The position numbers and the translations under genes are program-made. The notes under the pieces were generated by a model. The model had not been told where the DNA came from. It was given only the letters and a program-made list of their open reading frames with translations, and did not search any database. Of a stretch of DNA of 64,000 nucleotides, positions 1-11,247 are shown piece by piece. Origin of the DNA: Stomoxys calcitrans (lineage: Eukaryota > Arthropoda > Insecta > Diptera > Muscidae); the NCBI RefSeq assembly GCF_963082655.1, contig NC_081552.1, positions 55,933,610-55,997,609 on the forward strand, written 5' to 3'. Within the stretch, counting starts at the first letter, position 1; each line of letters starts with the position of its first letter.

Positions 1-641
1 AGCTCTCAATATGGTAACAACAGCCGTTTTTCCTAAATCATTAAAAATTTATGACGCTGCTCTTCTACGACCTACTATAGTGGACAATGGCGGACGTGCG
101 AACGAACAGACAGCCCATTGCAATGAAATGTTTATTACATAAAAGTTGGTTAGGTGGCCTTTAAAATATTTATATGCCACACACAAACAAAAGAATTTTG
201 CAATGCAGAGAACCCTTGGCCCATAGATGAATGCTGCTCGCCTTTGTCTCCACTAAGCTGGGGAAATTGAATGTATAGCAATTTCTGTGAAAAATTTATT
301 AATAATTTTCTCCCTTAAGCCCATAAACTAGGAAACACACTCAAATATTTATATGATCATAAAACTTGCAGATGACCTAAAAAAAACTATTCACGAAGGT
401 TAAACTTAAAATGAGGAAATTATTATGAATATTGAAGAAAGGGAGAGAATTAGCAAACACAAGTTGCTGTGTTATGTCCAAAGCCTTCTCTTGAAAAAAA
501 CATTAAAAGTGCAATAAAGATTTAATTGTTTGCAATGTTCATAAATCGAACGATGACTATGGCCTTGCACGTGTACGGTTAGTAAGGAATAAGATATTGG
601 GGTGTCCGCATAAAAGGGTCAGCCAAACAACAACAACAAGT
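1..641. other. AT-rich sequence without recognisable gene
   Basis: I see no coding frame of useful length, no RNA gene and no clear repeat here. The right edge is a short CAA-rich run leading into the head of the first family-A repeat. Confidence 0.5.
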
Positions 642-2157
642 AACAAGTAAAAGCGTGCTAAGTTCGGCCGGGCCGAATCTTATATACCCTCCACCATGGA
701 TCGCATTTGTCGAGTTCTTTTCCCGGCATCTCTTCTTAGGCAAAAAAGGATATAAGAAAAGAGTTGCTCTGCTATTAAAACGATATCAAGATATGGTCCG
801 GTTCGGACCACAATTAAATTATATGTTGGAGACCTGTGTAAAATTTCAGCCAATTCGTATAAGAATTGCGTCCATTGGGGCTCACGAAGTAAAATAGAGA
901 GAACGATTTATATGGGATCTGTATCGGGCTATAGAACGATTCAGACTATTATAAACACGTTTGTTGATGGTCATGAGAGGATCCGATTTGAACCTTATTT
1001 GACACAGTTGTTGAAAGTAAAAATAAAATACGTCATGCAAAACTTCAGCCAAATCGGATAGGAATTGCGCCCTCTAAAAGCTCAAGAAGTCAAATCCCCA
1101 GATCTGTTTATATGACAGCTATATCAGGTTATGGACCGATTTCAACCATACTTGGCACAGTTGTTGGATATCATAATGAAATACTTCGTGCAAAAATTCA
1201 CTCAAATCGGATAAGAATTGTGCCCTCTAGAGGCTCAAGAAGTCAAGACCCAAGATCGGTTTATATGGCAGCTATATCAGGTTATGAACCGATTTAAACC
1301 ATACTTGGCACAGTTGTTGGGTATCATAACAAAACACGTCGTGCGAAATTCCATTCCATTCGGATAAGAATTGCGCCCTCTAGAGGCTCAAGAAGTCAAG
1401 ACCCAAGATCGGTTTATATGGCAGCTATATCAGGTTATGGGCCGATTTGAACCATACTTGGCACAGTTGTTGGATATCATAACAAAACACGTCGTGCACA
1501 ATTTCATTCTGATCGGATAAGAATTGTGCACGCTAGAGGCTCAAGAAGTCAAGACCAAGATCGGTTTATATGGCAGCTATATCAGATTATGAACCGATTT
1601 GAACCATACTTGGCACAGTTGTTGGATATCTTAACAAAACACGTCGTGCAAAATTTCATTCCTATCGGATAAGAATTGCGCACTCTAGAGGCTCAAGAAG
1701 TCAAGACCCAAGATCGGTTTATATGGCAGCTATATCAGGTTATGGACCGATTTGAACCATACTTGGCACAGTTGTTGGACATAATAACAAAACACGACTT
1801 ACAAAATTTCATTCTGATCGGGTAAGAATTGCGCACGCTAGAGGCTCAAGAAGTCAAGACCCAAGATCGGTTTATATGGCAGCTATATCAGGTTATGGAC
1901 CGATTTGAACTATACTTGGCGCAGTTGTTGGATATCATAACAAAACACGTCGTGCGAAATTCCATTTCAATCGGATACGAATTGCGCCCTCTAGAGGTTC
2001 AAGAAGTCAAGACCCAAGATCGGTTTATATGGCAGCTATATCAAAACGTGGACCGATATGGCCCATTTACAATACCAACCGACCTACACTAATAAGAAGT
2101 ATTTATGCAAAATTTCAAGCGGCTAGCTTTACTCCTTCGGAAGTTAGCGTGCTTTCG

Positions 2158-2216
2158 ACAGACGGACGGACGGACGGACGGACGGACGGACGGACGGACG
2201 GACAGACGGACGGACA
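2158..2216 (+). repeat. (GACG)n microsatellite of copy A1
   Basis: Imperfect tetranucleotide array GACG/GACA. The same (GTCY)n-type array sits at the same internal place in nearly every A and B copy in the window, with a different length in each. Confidence 0.9.
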
Positions 2217-2318
2217 TCGCTAGATCGACATAAAATTTCACCACGATCAAGAATATATATACTTTATGGGGTCTTAGACGAATATTTCGAGTAGTTACAA
2301 ACAGAATGACGAAATTAG

Positions 2319-2348
2319 TATACCCCCCATCTTATGGTGGAGGGTATA
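2319..2348 (+). other. 3'-terminal stem-loop of family A
   Basis: TATACCC (2319-2325) pairs with GGGTATA (2342-2348). Inside it CCAT (2327-2330) pairs with ATGG (2334-2337) around a CTT loop. Equivalent hairpins close every complete A copy, and B and D copies have analogous ones. A hairpin just inside the 3' end is typical of Helitron/Helentron elements. Confidence 0.7.
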
Positions 2349-2351
2349 AAA

Positions 2352-3300
2352 ACTTGTTAAGTTCGGCCGTGATGAACTTTGGACACCCACCACCATAGAC
2401 ATATTAATCATCCTATTTTATTATAACTCCACTACCATATCTATAGTAATATCCAAATACGGGCTGGTCTGAATCATATTTAATTCAGTTCCCGAGAGCT
2501 CTTATACAACTCACAGTTTCAACGAAATCAGTCTATAAATCCGCTAGCTATGGAATTAAGAAATCCGTCTATATGGCGCCCATATTTATATAGTCTGATC
2601 TGGATCAAATTTGAGTCGGATGTTGGAAGTTTTAAATCAACTCACTGTTTAAGATTTCAGCGAAATAGGGTAGCAAAAAAGCTTTTATGAGCTTCAGAAC
2701 CTCTATCGGCGGATCGGTCTATATGGCAGCTTTATCTAAATATTGTCCGATCTGAACTATATTAAGGTCGGATGTCGGGAGGCTTGCAACATCTCACTGT
2801 TTTAAGTTTTAGCTAAATCGGATAATAAGTAGAACTTTTATGGGGATACCCTTAATCGGCAGATCGGTCCACATGGCAGCTGTATCTTAATATAGTCCGA
2901 TGTGAACCATATTTGGGAGGATTTCGACAACTCACTGTTTCAAATTTCAGCGAAATCGGATAATAAATAAAGCTTTTATATGGGCTTTAGACTCTTTATC
3001 GGCAGATCGGTCTATATAACAGCTTTATCCAAATGTGGTCCGATTTGGACCGTACAAGCACCTCCGTGCAGCAAAAAGACGTATCTGTGCCAAATTTCAG
3101 CTCAATATCTCAATTTTTTAGAGTGATTACAACAGACGGACGGACAGACGGCCAGATACATGGACATCGTTAAATCGACTTAGAATTTTACGACGATCCG
3201 AAATATATATTCTTTGTAGGGTCGGAAATGCATATTTCGATGTGTTGCAAACGGAATGACCAAATGAATATACCCCCTATCCTGATGGTGGGTATAAAAA
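2352..3300 (+). mobile_element. Family-B repeat, copy B1
   Basis: Starts ACTTGTTAAGTTCGGCCG directly after the tail of A1 and ends GGTGGGTATAAAA. The interior has diverged repeats of the type CGGATCGGTCTATATGGCAG followed by a short GACG array near 3133. Family B is a relative of family A with its own head (CACCCACCACC in place of TATACCCTCCACC) and tail. Confidence 0.65.
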
Positions 3301-3428
3301 TATTATAAAAATTTACTTGTAGTCAAAATTGCACAAAAAATATACAATTAAGAGCTTTTCGATAAATATTTTTTAAAAAAATGTTATTAAAAAAAAAATT
3401 TATATTTTTATAAAAAATTTTCTCGAAA

Positions 3429-4182
3429 CCGGGCCCGCTCCGCTGCGCCTGCTTTTACTATATATGGAACAAAATTATCCTTTGAATATTTCTTTTCCAC
3501 AATTAAAAAGCACTAAGACTACGAAAGTGGTATGTGTCCATATGTTTGTCGCTTAAATAACAGTATAACCATATAAATGCCTTAATTCGAATCCCATGTG
3601 ATCATTATTGGTCTGTGAATTTAAGTTTGGATGTTAGGTGTACTCCATTCTAAAAAGACTTATTTTAGGCCGATTGGTTGGTGGTGCTCTTCTCCCAGAT
3701 GCCTTTCATTTCAGCCCCATATTGCCATGGTCGGTAAAAATGTTTGTTTGGTTTAGATCTCCCAAACACTAAGCCCTGAAAAAATATCTGCATCGTGCTC
3801 TACTTCCAAATATCATACATTGGAATCCCATATTACACTTGGCTTAAGGGGAGTTCATGCGAAGAGGCGTTCCCAATACACTTGGCTCCAAATCGGGTAT
3901 CAAATTTGTTTTCTTATCTCAAATACCTTTTATGTGAACCCCATATTCCCATGGCCAGTAAATAAGTCCTGTTTGGGAAAGTGCGTATTAATTTCGTGAG
4001 ACCCATATTGCCATGGTCAGTAAATATGTCCAATTTAGGCGTGTTTTGGGTGGACAGGGTGGTGATATCAACAAATTTTACAGCATATTCTTCCTTACTA
4101 ACCATATTTTAAATCTACTCCCGAATTCCTATCCGCACGAATTTTACGCCTTTTTACTTGATTTGTATATATTTTTAGCAGA
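3429..4182. repeat. Family-C dispersed repeat, copy C1
   Basis: Contains CGCTCCGCTGCGCCTGC, then sentences such as CCCATATTGCCATGGTCGGT that recur in loose tandem. A second copy lies at 6035-6628 and long arrays at 10261-10488 and 15840-17330. No coding potential was recognised. Its class is unknown to me. The 130 bases before it are simple AT-rich sequence. Confidence 0.55.
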
Positions 4183-4233
4183 ATCCACGGTGGGTTCCCA
4201 AGATTCGGCAGGGCGGAACTTAGCACGCTTTTA
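4183..4233 (-). repeat. Family-A head fragment
   Basis: Only the head is present (AGATTCGGCAGGGCGGAACT, then AGCACGCTTTTACA), reading on the minus strand. No body or tail is attached. Confidence 0.5.
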
Positions 4234-4251
4234 CACGATTTTATTGTATTT

Positions 4252-5175
4252 GATATTTATACCCATCACCGAAGTATGGGGGTATATTCATTTTGTCATT
4301 CCGTTTGCAACACATCAAAATATCCATTTCAGACCCTATAGAGTATATATATTCTTGATCAGCATAAAAATCTAAGACGATCGACATGTCCGTCCGTCTG
4401 TCCGTCTGTCTGTTGAAATCACGCTACAGTCTTTAAAAATAGAGATATTGAGCTGAAATTTTGCACATATTCTTTTTTTGTCCATAAGCAGGTTAAGTTC
4501 GAAGATGGGCAATATTGGACTATATCTTGATATAGCCCCCATATAGACCGATCCTTCGATTTAGGGGCTTAGGCCGATAAAAGCCACATTTATTATCTGA
4601 TTTTGCTGAAATTTGGGACAGTGAGTTGTGTTAGGCCCTTCGACATCTTTCTTCAATTTGGACCTGATCGGTTCAGATTTGGATATAGACGACATATAGA
4701 CCGTTGTGTCGATTTAAGGTTTTGGCCCATAAAAGGCGCATGTATTGTCCGATGTCGCCGAAATTTGGGACAATGAGTTGTGTTAGGCTCTACGACATAT
4801 TTCTGCAACTTGGCCCAAATCGGTTCAAATTTTAATATAGCTGCCATGTAGACAGATATCTCCATATAAAATCTTGGCCCCATAAAAGGCGCATTTACAA
4901 TCCGATTTTACTGAAATTTGACACAGTGACTTATGTTAGGCTTTTCGACATCCGTGTCGTATATGGTTCAGATCCGTTTATTTTTAGGTATAGCTACTAA
5001 AAAGATCAATATTTTATTTTACACTGACTTGTTCTTATTAGTATTTAGAACATATTTCGATATATCTGCTATGGGACATAAGGTATGCAATTTTCATCGG
5101 ATTTTGATGAAAGGTGGTTTACATATATACCCGAGGTGGTGGGTATCCAAACTTAACGCCTTTTTACTTGTTTGT
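4252..5175 (-). mobile_element. Family-B repeat, copy B2 (complete)
   Basis: On the plus strand it begins with the reverse-complemented tail (TTATACCCATCACCGAAG), continues through a GTCC/GTCT array near 4389-4412, and ends with the reversed head (GAGGTGGTGGGTATCCAAAC, then TTTTTACTTGTTT). Interior units read CCATATAGACCGATC and TTTAGGGGCTTAGGCC. Confidence 0.7.
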
Positions 5176-6025
5176 TCATAAGTTCGAAGATGGGCTACAT
5201 CGGACTTATCTTCATATAGACCAATTCGCCGATTTAAGCACTTTGTTTCATAAAAGCCGCATTTATTCTCCGATTTTTCTGAAATTTGGGACATTGAATT
5301 GTATTAGACTTGACATCCATCTTCAATTTGGCCCCGATCGGCCCAGATTTGGATATAGCTGCCATATAGACGGATCTCTCGATTTAAGGTCTTGGACCCA
5401 TAAATGGAACATTTATTATCCGATGGCGCCGAAATTTTGGACAGTAAGTTTCATTAGGACGTTCGACTTACTTCTTCAATTTGACTCCGATCGGTTCAGA
5501 TTTGGAAAAGCTCCCAGATTTGGATATAGCTGCCATATAGACGGATCTCTCGATTTATGGTCTTGGACCCATAAATGGAACATTTATTATCCGATGGCGC
5601 CGAAAATTTGGACAGTAAGTTTCATTTGGACGTTCGGCTTACTTCTTCAATTTGACTCCGATCGGTTCAGATTTCGAAAAAGCTACCATATATACCGATC
5701 TCTCGTTTTAAGGGTTAATTTGTTGTCTGATTTCGCCGAAATTTTGCGCAGTGAGTTGAGTTAGGCCCATCGAAATTTGTCTTTAATTTGACCTCGATCG
5801 GTCCAAATTTGGATATAGCTGTCATATAGACCGATCTCTCGATTTAAGGTTTTGGGCCCATAAAAGGCGCATTTATCGTCCGATTTCGCCGAATCGGGCA
5901 GGGAGTTGTGATAGGCCCTTCGACATCCCTCTTCAAATTCGTCCGGTTTCGCTAAAAATTAACACAATGACTAATGCGAGGCTTTTCGTCATCCGTGTCG
6001 TATATGGTTCAGATCGGTTATTATT
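5176..6025 (-). repeat. Family-B interior fragment B3
   Basis: Interior family-B units in the same orientation as B2, without either terminus. One unit (GATATAGCTGCCATATAGAC and flanks) is duplicated near 5350 and 5520. The open plus-strand frame across 5114-5764 follows these units and resembles no protein I know. Confidence 0.6.
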
Positions 6026-6034
6026 TTGATACTA

Positions 6035-6628
6035 ACTGGACAGGGCGCGCTCCGCTGCGCCTTCATTGACTTTATATGGAACAAAATTATCCGTTGAATA
6101 TTTATTTTGTCAATTAAAGAGCTTTGAGTGAAATACCATGCTACGAAAATAGTATGTGTATATAGCTTGAGAAACAGTATAACAATTTAAATGCCTTTAT
6201 CTGAATTCCATATGATCATTATTCGTCTATGGATTCGCTCGGAGGGTTTATGGTCATTTAAGTTTGAATGTTAAAGACTTATTTTAGCTTAAACGACGTT
6301 ATTGGAGCCCGATATTCTCATAGGGATTTTGGTAGCGGGAAGTGCCCCAGGGTGGTGGGTTAAGGAGGTGGTATGGACCCTCAGAAACGTGTTCCCGTAA
6401 GTGAGTATTAATTGTGTGCCCTACTCAAAACTTTCATTTGAGCCCCAAATTGCCAAGGTCGGTAGATATGAATGTCCAATTTAGGGATGTTGGCCCTGAA
6501 AAAATATTAGTATTGCTATCTACCCTCAAAAACTTCTTTTTAAACCCCATACTGCAATTGGTTTAAGGGGAGTTTATGAGATGTAGCGTCCCCCCAGACG
6601 CTTGGCCTAAAATTGTTTATTAAATTCG
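6035..6628. repeat. Family-C dispersed repeat, copy C2
   Basis: Parallel to C1: CGCTCCGCTGCGCCTTC, then a stretch ending in GATCATTATTCGTCTATGG, then CCATATTGC-type units. No gene was seen. Confidence 0.55.
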
Positions 6629-9037
6629 TTTTTATACCCTCCACCATAGGATGGGGTTATACTAATATCGTCATTCTGTTTGTAACTACTCGAAATATTC
6701 GTCTGAGACCCCATAAAGTATATATATTCTTGATCGTCGTTACATTTTATGTCGATCTAGCCATGTCCGTCCGTCTGTCCGTCCATCCGTCTGTCTGTCT
6801 GTCTGTCCGTCCGTCCGTCCGTCCATCCGCCCGTCTGTCCGTCCGCCCGTCCGTCCGTCGAAAGCACGCTAACTTAAGAAGGAGTAAAGCCAGCCATTTA
6901 AAATTTTGCACGAACACTTCTTATTAGTGTAGGTCGGTTAGGATTGTAAATGAGACATATCGGTCCATGTTTTAATATAGCTGCCATATAAAACGATCTT
7001 GGGTCTTGACTTCGTGGGTCTCTAGAGGGCGCCATTCTTATCCAATTGGAATGAAATTTTGCACGTGGTGTTTTGTGGTGCTATCCAACAACTGTGCCAC
7101 GTATGGCTCAAATCGGATCATTATCTGATATAGATGTCACATATCTAGGGTCTTGACTTCTTGAGCCTCTACAGTGCCCAATTCTCATCCGATTGGAATA
7201 AATTTTGCACGTGGTGTTTTGTTATGATATCCAACAACTGTACCAAGTATGGCTCAAATAGGATCGTAACCTGATATAGCTGTTATATAAACCGATTTTG
7301 AATCTTGATTTTTAAGTCTCTAGAGGGCGCAATTCTTATCCGATTTGAAGGAAATTTTGCACGACGTGCATTTTTATGATATCCAACAACTGTGTCGTAT
7401 ATAGCTGTCATATAAACCGATCTTGGGTCTTGACTTCTTGAATTTCTAGAGTGCTCAATTCTTATCCGATTCGAATGAATTTTGCGCGAAGTATTTTATT
7501 AAGATATCCAACAACTGTGTAAAGTATGGTTCAAATCGGTTCATAACCTGATATAGCTGTCATATAAACCGATTTTGGGTCTTGACGTCTTGAGCCTCAA
7601 GAGGGTGTAATTCTTATCAGATTTGACTGAAATTTTGCACGACGTGTTTTGTTATGATATTCAAGAATTGTGCAAAATATGGTTCAAATCGGTTCATAAC
7701 CTGATATAGCTGTCATATAAACCGATCTTGGGTCTTGACGTCTTGGTGCATTAGGTTCATAACCTGATATAGCTGCCATATAAACCGATCTTTGGTCTTG
7801 ACTTCTTGAGCCTCTATAGGGCGCAATTCTTATCCGATTGGAATGAAATTTTGAACGTCTGTGCACAGTATGGTTCAAATCGGTTCATAACCTGATATAG
7901 CTGTCATATAAACCGATCTTGGGTCTTGACGTCTTGAGCCTCAAGGGGGTGTAATTCTTATCAGATTTGACCGAAATTTTGCCCGACGTGTTTTGTTGTG
8001 ATATCCAATAACTGTGCCAAGTATGGCTCAAATCGGATCATAACCTGATATAGCTGTCATACAAACCGATTTTGGATCCTGATTTTTAAGCCTCTAGAGG
8101 GCACAATTCTTATCCGTTTTGAAGGAAATTGTGCACGACGTGTTTTGTTATGATATCCAACAACTGTGCCGAGTATGGTTCAAATCGGTTCATATCGTAT
8201 ATAACTGTCACATAAACCGATCTGGGGTCTTAACTTCTTGAGCCTCTAGAGGTCGCAATTCTTATCCAATTGGAATGAAATTTTGCACGACGTGTTTTGT
8301 TATTATATCCAACAACTGTGCCAAGTATGTTTCAAGTCGGTCCATAACCTGATATAGCTGTCATATAGACTGATCTTGGGTCTTGACTTCTTGAGCCTCT
8401 AGAGGGCGCAATTCTTATTCGATTTGTATGAAGTATTTTGTTACGATATCCAACAAGTGTGCAAAGTATAGTTTAAATCGGTTCATAACCTGATATAGCT
8501 GCCATATAAACTGATATGCGATTTTGGCTTCTTGAGCATCTAGTGGTCGCAATTATTATCCGATTTGCCTGAAATTTTGTACGACGGATCCTCTCATGAC
8601 CATCCACATACGAGTTTTTTTAATGGTCTGAATCGGTCTTTAGCCTGATACAGCTCCCATATAAACCGATCTCTCTATTTTACTTCTTGAGTCCCCAGAG
8701 GGCGCAATTCTAATTCGAATTGGCTGACATTTTACACAGGTCTCCAAAATATAATCTAATTGTGGTCCAAACCGGAGCATATCTTGGTATCGCTCTAATA
8801 CTTTTTGAGCTCACAAAGAGCGCAATTCTTATTCGTATTGGCTGGCATTTTGCACAGGTCTCCAACATATAATTTAATTGTGGTCCAAACCGGTTCATAT
8901 CTTGATATCGCTCTAATAGCAGAGCAAATCTTTCCATATATCTTTTTTGCCTAAGAAGAGATGCCGGGAAAATAACTCGACAAATGCGATCCATGGTGGA
9001 GGGTAAATAAGATTCGGCCCGGCACGCTTTTACTTGT
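6629..9037 (-). mobile_element. Family-A element, copy A2 (long array)
   Basis: Reverse orientation. The tail TTTTTATACCCTCCACCATA is at the left, a (GTCY)n array lies at about 6763-6858, then many approximately 150-bp monomers with the sentence GATCTTGGGTCTTGACTTCT, and the head GATTCGGCCCGG with ACGCTTTTACTTGTT is at the right. A head-proximal block (CATTTTACACAGGTCTCC) is duplicated near 8735 and 8853. It has the longest monomer array in the window. Confidence 0.75.
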
Positions 9038-10031
9038 TATAGCCTCCACCATAAGATGGGGGGTATACTAATTTCGTCATTCTGTTTGTAACTACTCGAA
9101 ATATTCGTCTGAGACCCCATTAAGTTTATATATTCTTGATCGCCGTGACATTTTATGTCGATCTAGCTATGCCCGTCCGTTTGTCCGTCCGTCCGTCTGT
9201 CTGTCGAAAGCACCCTAACTTCCGAAGGAGTAAAGCTAGCCGCTTGAAATTTTGGTATTGAAAATGGGCCATATCGGTCCATGTTTTGATATAGCTGTCA
9301 TATAAACCGATCTTGGGTCTTGACTTCTTGAGCCTCTAGAGGGCGCAATTCTTATCCAATTGGAATGAAATTTCGCACGACATGTTTTGTCATGATATCT
9401 AACATTTGTGCCGAGAATGGTTCAAATCGGTCTATAACCTGATATAGCTGTCATATAAACCGATCTTGGGTCTTGACTTCTTGAGCCTCTAGAGTGCGCA
9501 ATTCTTATCCGATGGGAATGAAATTTCGCACGACGTGTTTTGTCATGATATCCAACATCTGTGCCAAGAATGGATCAAATCGGTCTATAACCTAATATAG
9601 CTGTCATATAAACCGATCTGGGATCTTGACTTCTTGAGCCTGTAGAGGTCGCAATTATTATCCGATTTGCCTGAAATTTTGTACGACGGATTCTCTCATG
9701 ACTGTCAACATACATGTTTATTGTGGTCTGAATCGGTCTATAGCCCGATACAGCTCCCATATAAATCGATCTCTCTATTTTACTTCTTGAGCCCCCAGAG
9801 GGCGCAATTCTAATTCGAATTGGCTGACATTTTAGACAGGTCTCCAAAATATAATCTAATTGTGGTCCAAACCGGGGCATATCTTGGTATCGCTCTAATA
9901 GCAGAGCAAATCTTTTCTTATATCCTCTTTTGCCTAAGAAGAGATGCCGGGAAAAGAACTCGACAAATGCGATCCATGGTGGAGGGTATATAAGATTCGG
10001 CCCGGCCGAACTTAGCACGCTTTTACTTGTT
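9038..10031 (-). mobile_element. Family-A element, copy A3
   Basis: Directly abuts A2 in the same orientation. It has tail TATAGCCTCCACCATAAG, a short GTCC/GTCT array near 9174-9205, about three monomers and a complete head ending ACGCTTTTACTTGTTT. A T-run follows. Confidence 0.75.
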
Positions 10032-10048
10032 TTTTTTTTTTTCGTTTT

Positions 10049-10141
10049 GTCACTCGATACGTTTGCCATGTCATTGAAAACAGCAGATTTTATAAAGAAA
10101 GAATAGCTGTTTTCAATGACTTGGCAAACGAATCGAGTGAC
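10049..10141. repeat. Long imperfect hairpin (36-bp arms)
   Basis: The left arm 10049-10084 (starts GTCACTCGATACG) pairs with 10106-10141 (ends CGAATCGAGTGAC) with two mismatches. The loop is 21 bases. Pairing continues two more A-T pairs outward. It lies between A3 and a broken A copy and is not part of either. It could be a small MITE or a transcribed foldback. The function is unknown. Confidence 0.7.
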
Positions 10142-10260
10142 AACAAGTTAAAATGGGAAAAGTTCGTCCGGGCCAAATCTTACATACCCTCTACCATGGA
10201 GGAGCATAAAATTTGTTCAAAATTTTATGCTCCTAGCTTTATCCCCTCGAAAGTTAGTAA
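10142..10260 (+). repeat. Short deleted family-A copy with hairpin junction
   Basis: A degraded head (AGTTCGTCCGGGCCAAATCT, CATACCCTCTACCATGG) runs almost directly into the segment that normally precedes the GACG array (AGCTTTATCCCCTCGAAAGT). The junction carries a perfect 13-bp hairpin, 10201-10213 pairing with 10221-10233, with a 7-base loop. Confidence 0.55.
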
Positions 10261-10488
10261 CCTAAAAGCAAAAATGTGGTATCCAAATTTCGGATGGGGT
10301 ACCTAGGGGGAGCCGCCTCACCCCCAAGACCAACCACGACAATATGGGACTCAAATGAAAGTTATTTAAGGTTAGAAAACGTATCTGATATCCAATTGTC
10401 GCACTAAGTGTTTGGGAGACCACCCCTACCCCCAAAATACCCCTAAATCGGACATATTTACCGACCATGGCAATATGGGGCTGCCGAA
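10261..10488. repeat. Family-C repeat, copy C3
   Basis: Shows family-C sentences: GACAATATGGGACTCAAATG, CTGATATCCAATTGT, and CGGACATATTTACCGACC. Noncoding. Confidence 0.5.
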
Positions 10489-10752
10489 TCGGTTCAGATT
10501 TATATATAGCTCCTTCGTTCGTCCGATTTTGGGTGATTTACAATAATGTTGTCATTCGTCCGCAACCGCAGTTATTACAGTTTTAGAATATTTGCTTGAA
10601 ATTTGATACGGATTGTTAAATAACCCATCTGAAAACACCCACCGAGGTGCATCAAAATTGGTTCAGAATAAGACACTTTGTACCTATAGGATAGGTGTGG
10701 CGTATTATAAAGTCAGCACCGCCCGACTTTTACCTTTCCTTACTAGTTTGTA
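10489..10752 (-). repeat. Family-D repeat fragment D0
   Basis: Carries the reversed family-D head (GCCCGACTTTTACCTTTCCT) at the right end and CAGAATAAGACACTTTGTAC inside. It is truncated on the left. Confidence 0.45.
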
Positions 10753-11247
10753 CTTCACAAATACAAATACGAAAACTGACCAGCATGTGTCCAAAGTTTT
10801 GTTCAAACGTAGGAATTATTAATGCACAATGTACTAGTATTGGGACAAACATAACATTTGGCCAAGTATTGGACATAATTTAGTATATTTTGTGTCTTAT
10901 GGTATAAAATAAATACTTCTAAAGGAATGTTTGTCCTCTGTTTGTTTTGTGTTGTGTGTGTGTGTGTGTGTGGGTAACATTGGAATTGTTCATAATAATC
11001 ATATCATGCAAGGCTAATTTCTACGAAAAACTTTTTTGTTGTTGAATATACGATGGCAGGACAAGAGAATTTCTAAATATAATTTGGTGATATTAGAAAT
11101 TAAAGCTCATTCGTACGTATATGACTGGCGATTAAAATGTTACTCTTTGATGCGGGATATAGATTAAATTTTGTTTGAAGATTAGTGATTTCTAAAGGAA
11201 TATGGGGAAAAGTTTATAATCTAATCTACAAAAATCAAAACATTGGA
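10753..11247. other. Noncoding stretch with (TG)n microsatellite
   Basis: AT-rich sequence with a TG dinucleotide run at about 10953-10972. No gene or recognised repeat otherwise. Confidence 0.5.

Larger units (their letters stand above)
642..2351 (+). mobile_element. Family-A mini-me/DINE-like element, copy A1 (complete)
   Basis: The head reads AACAAGTAAAAGCGTGCTAA, followed by a TTCGGCCGGGCCGAA palindrome and TATACCCTCCACCAT. The body is a tandem array of a 153-bp monomer: the CTAGAGG or CTAAAAG landmark recurs at 1074, 1227, 1380, 1533, 1685, 1838 and 1991. After it come a (GACG)n microsatellite, the motif TATATATACTTTATGGGGTC and a terminal ATGGTGGAGGGTATAAAA, which is the reverse complement of the head motif. 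The short open frames inside are by-products of a monomer length divisible by three. The family matches my memory of dipteran mini-me/DINE-1 elements, which carry a (GTCY)n array. The Helentron link is an inference. Confidence 0.75.

Noticed and set aside
1829..2223. Frames with repeated AISGYEPI-like peptides in A copies on either strand
   Set aside because: They follow the 153-bp monomer, break at random in other copies and carry no domain.
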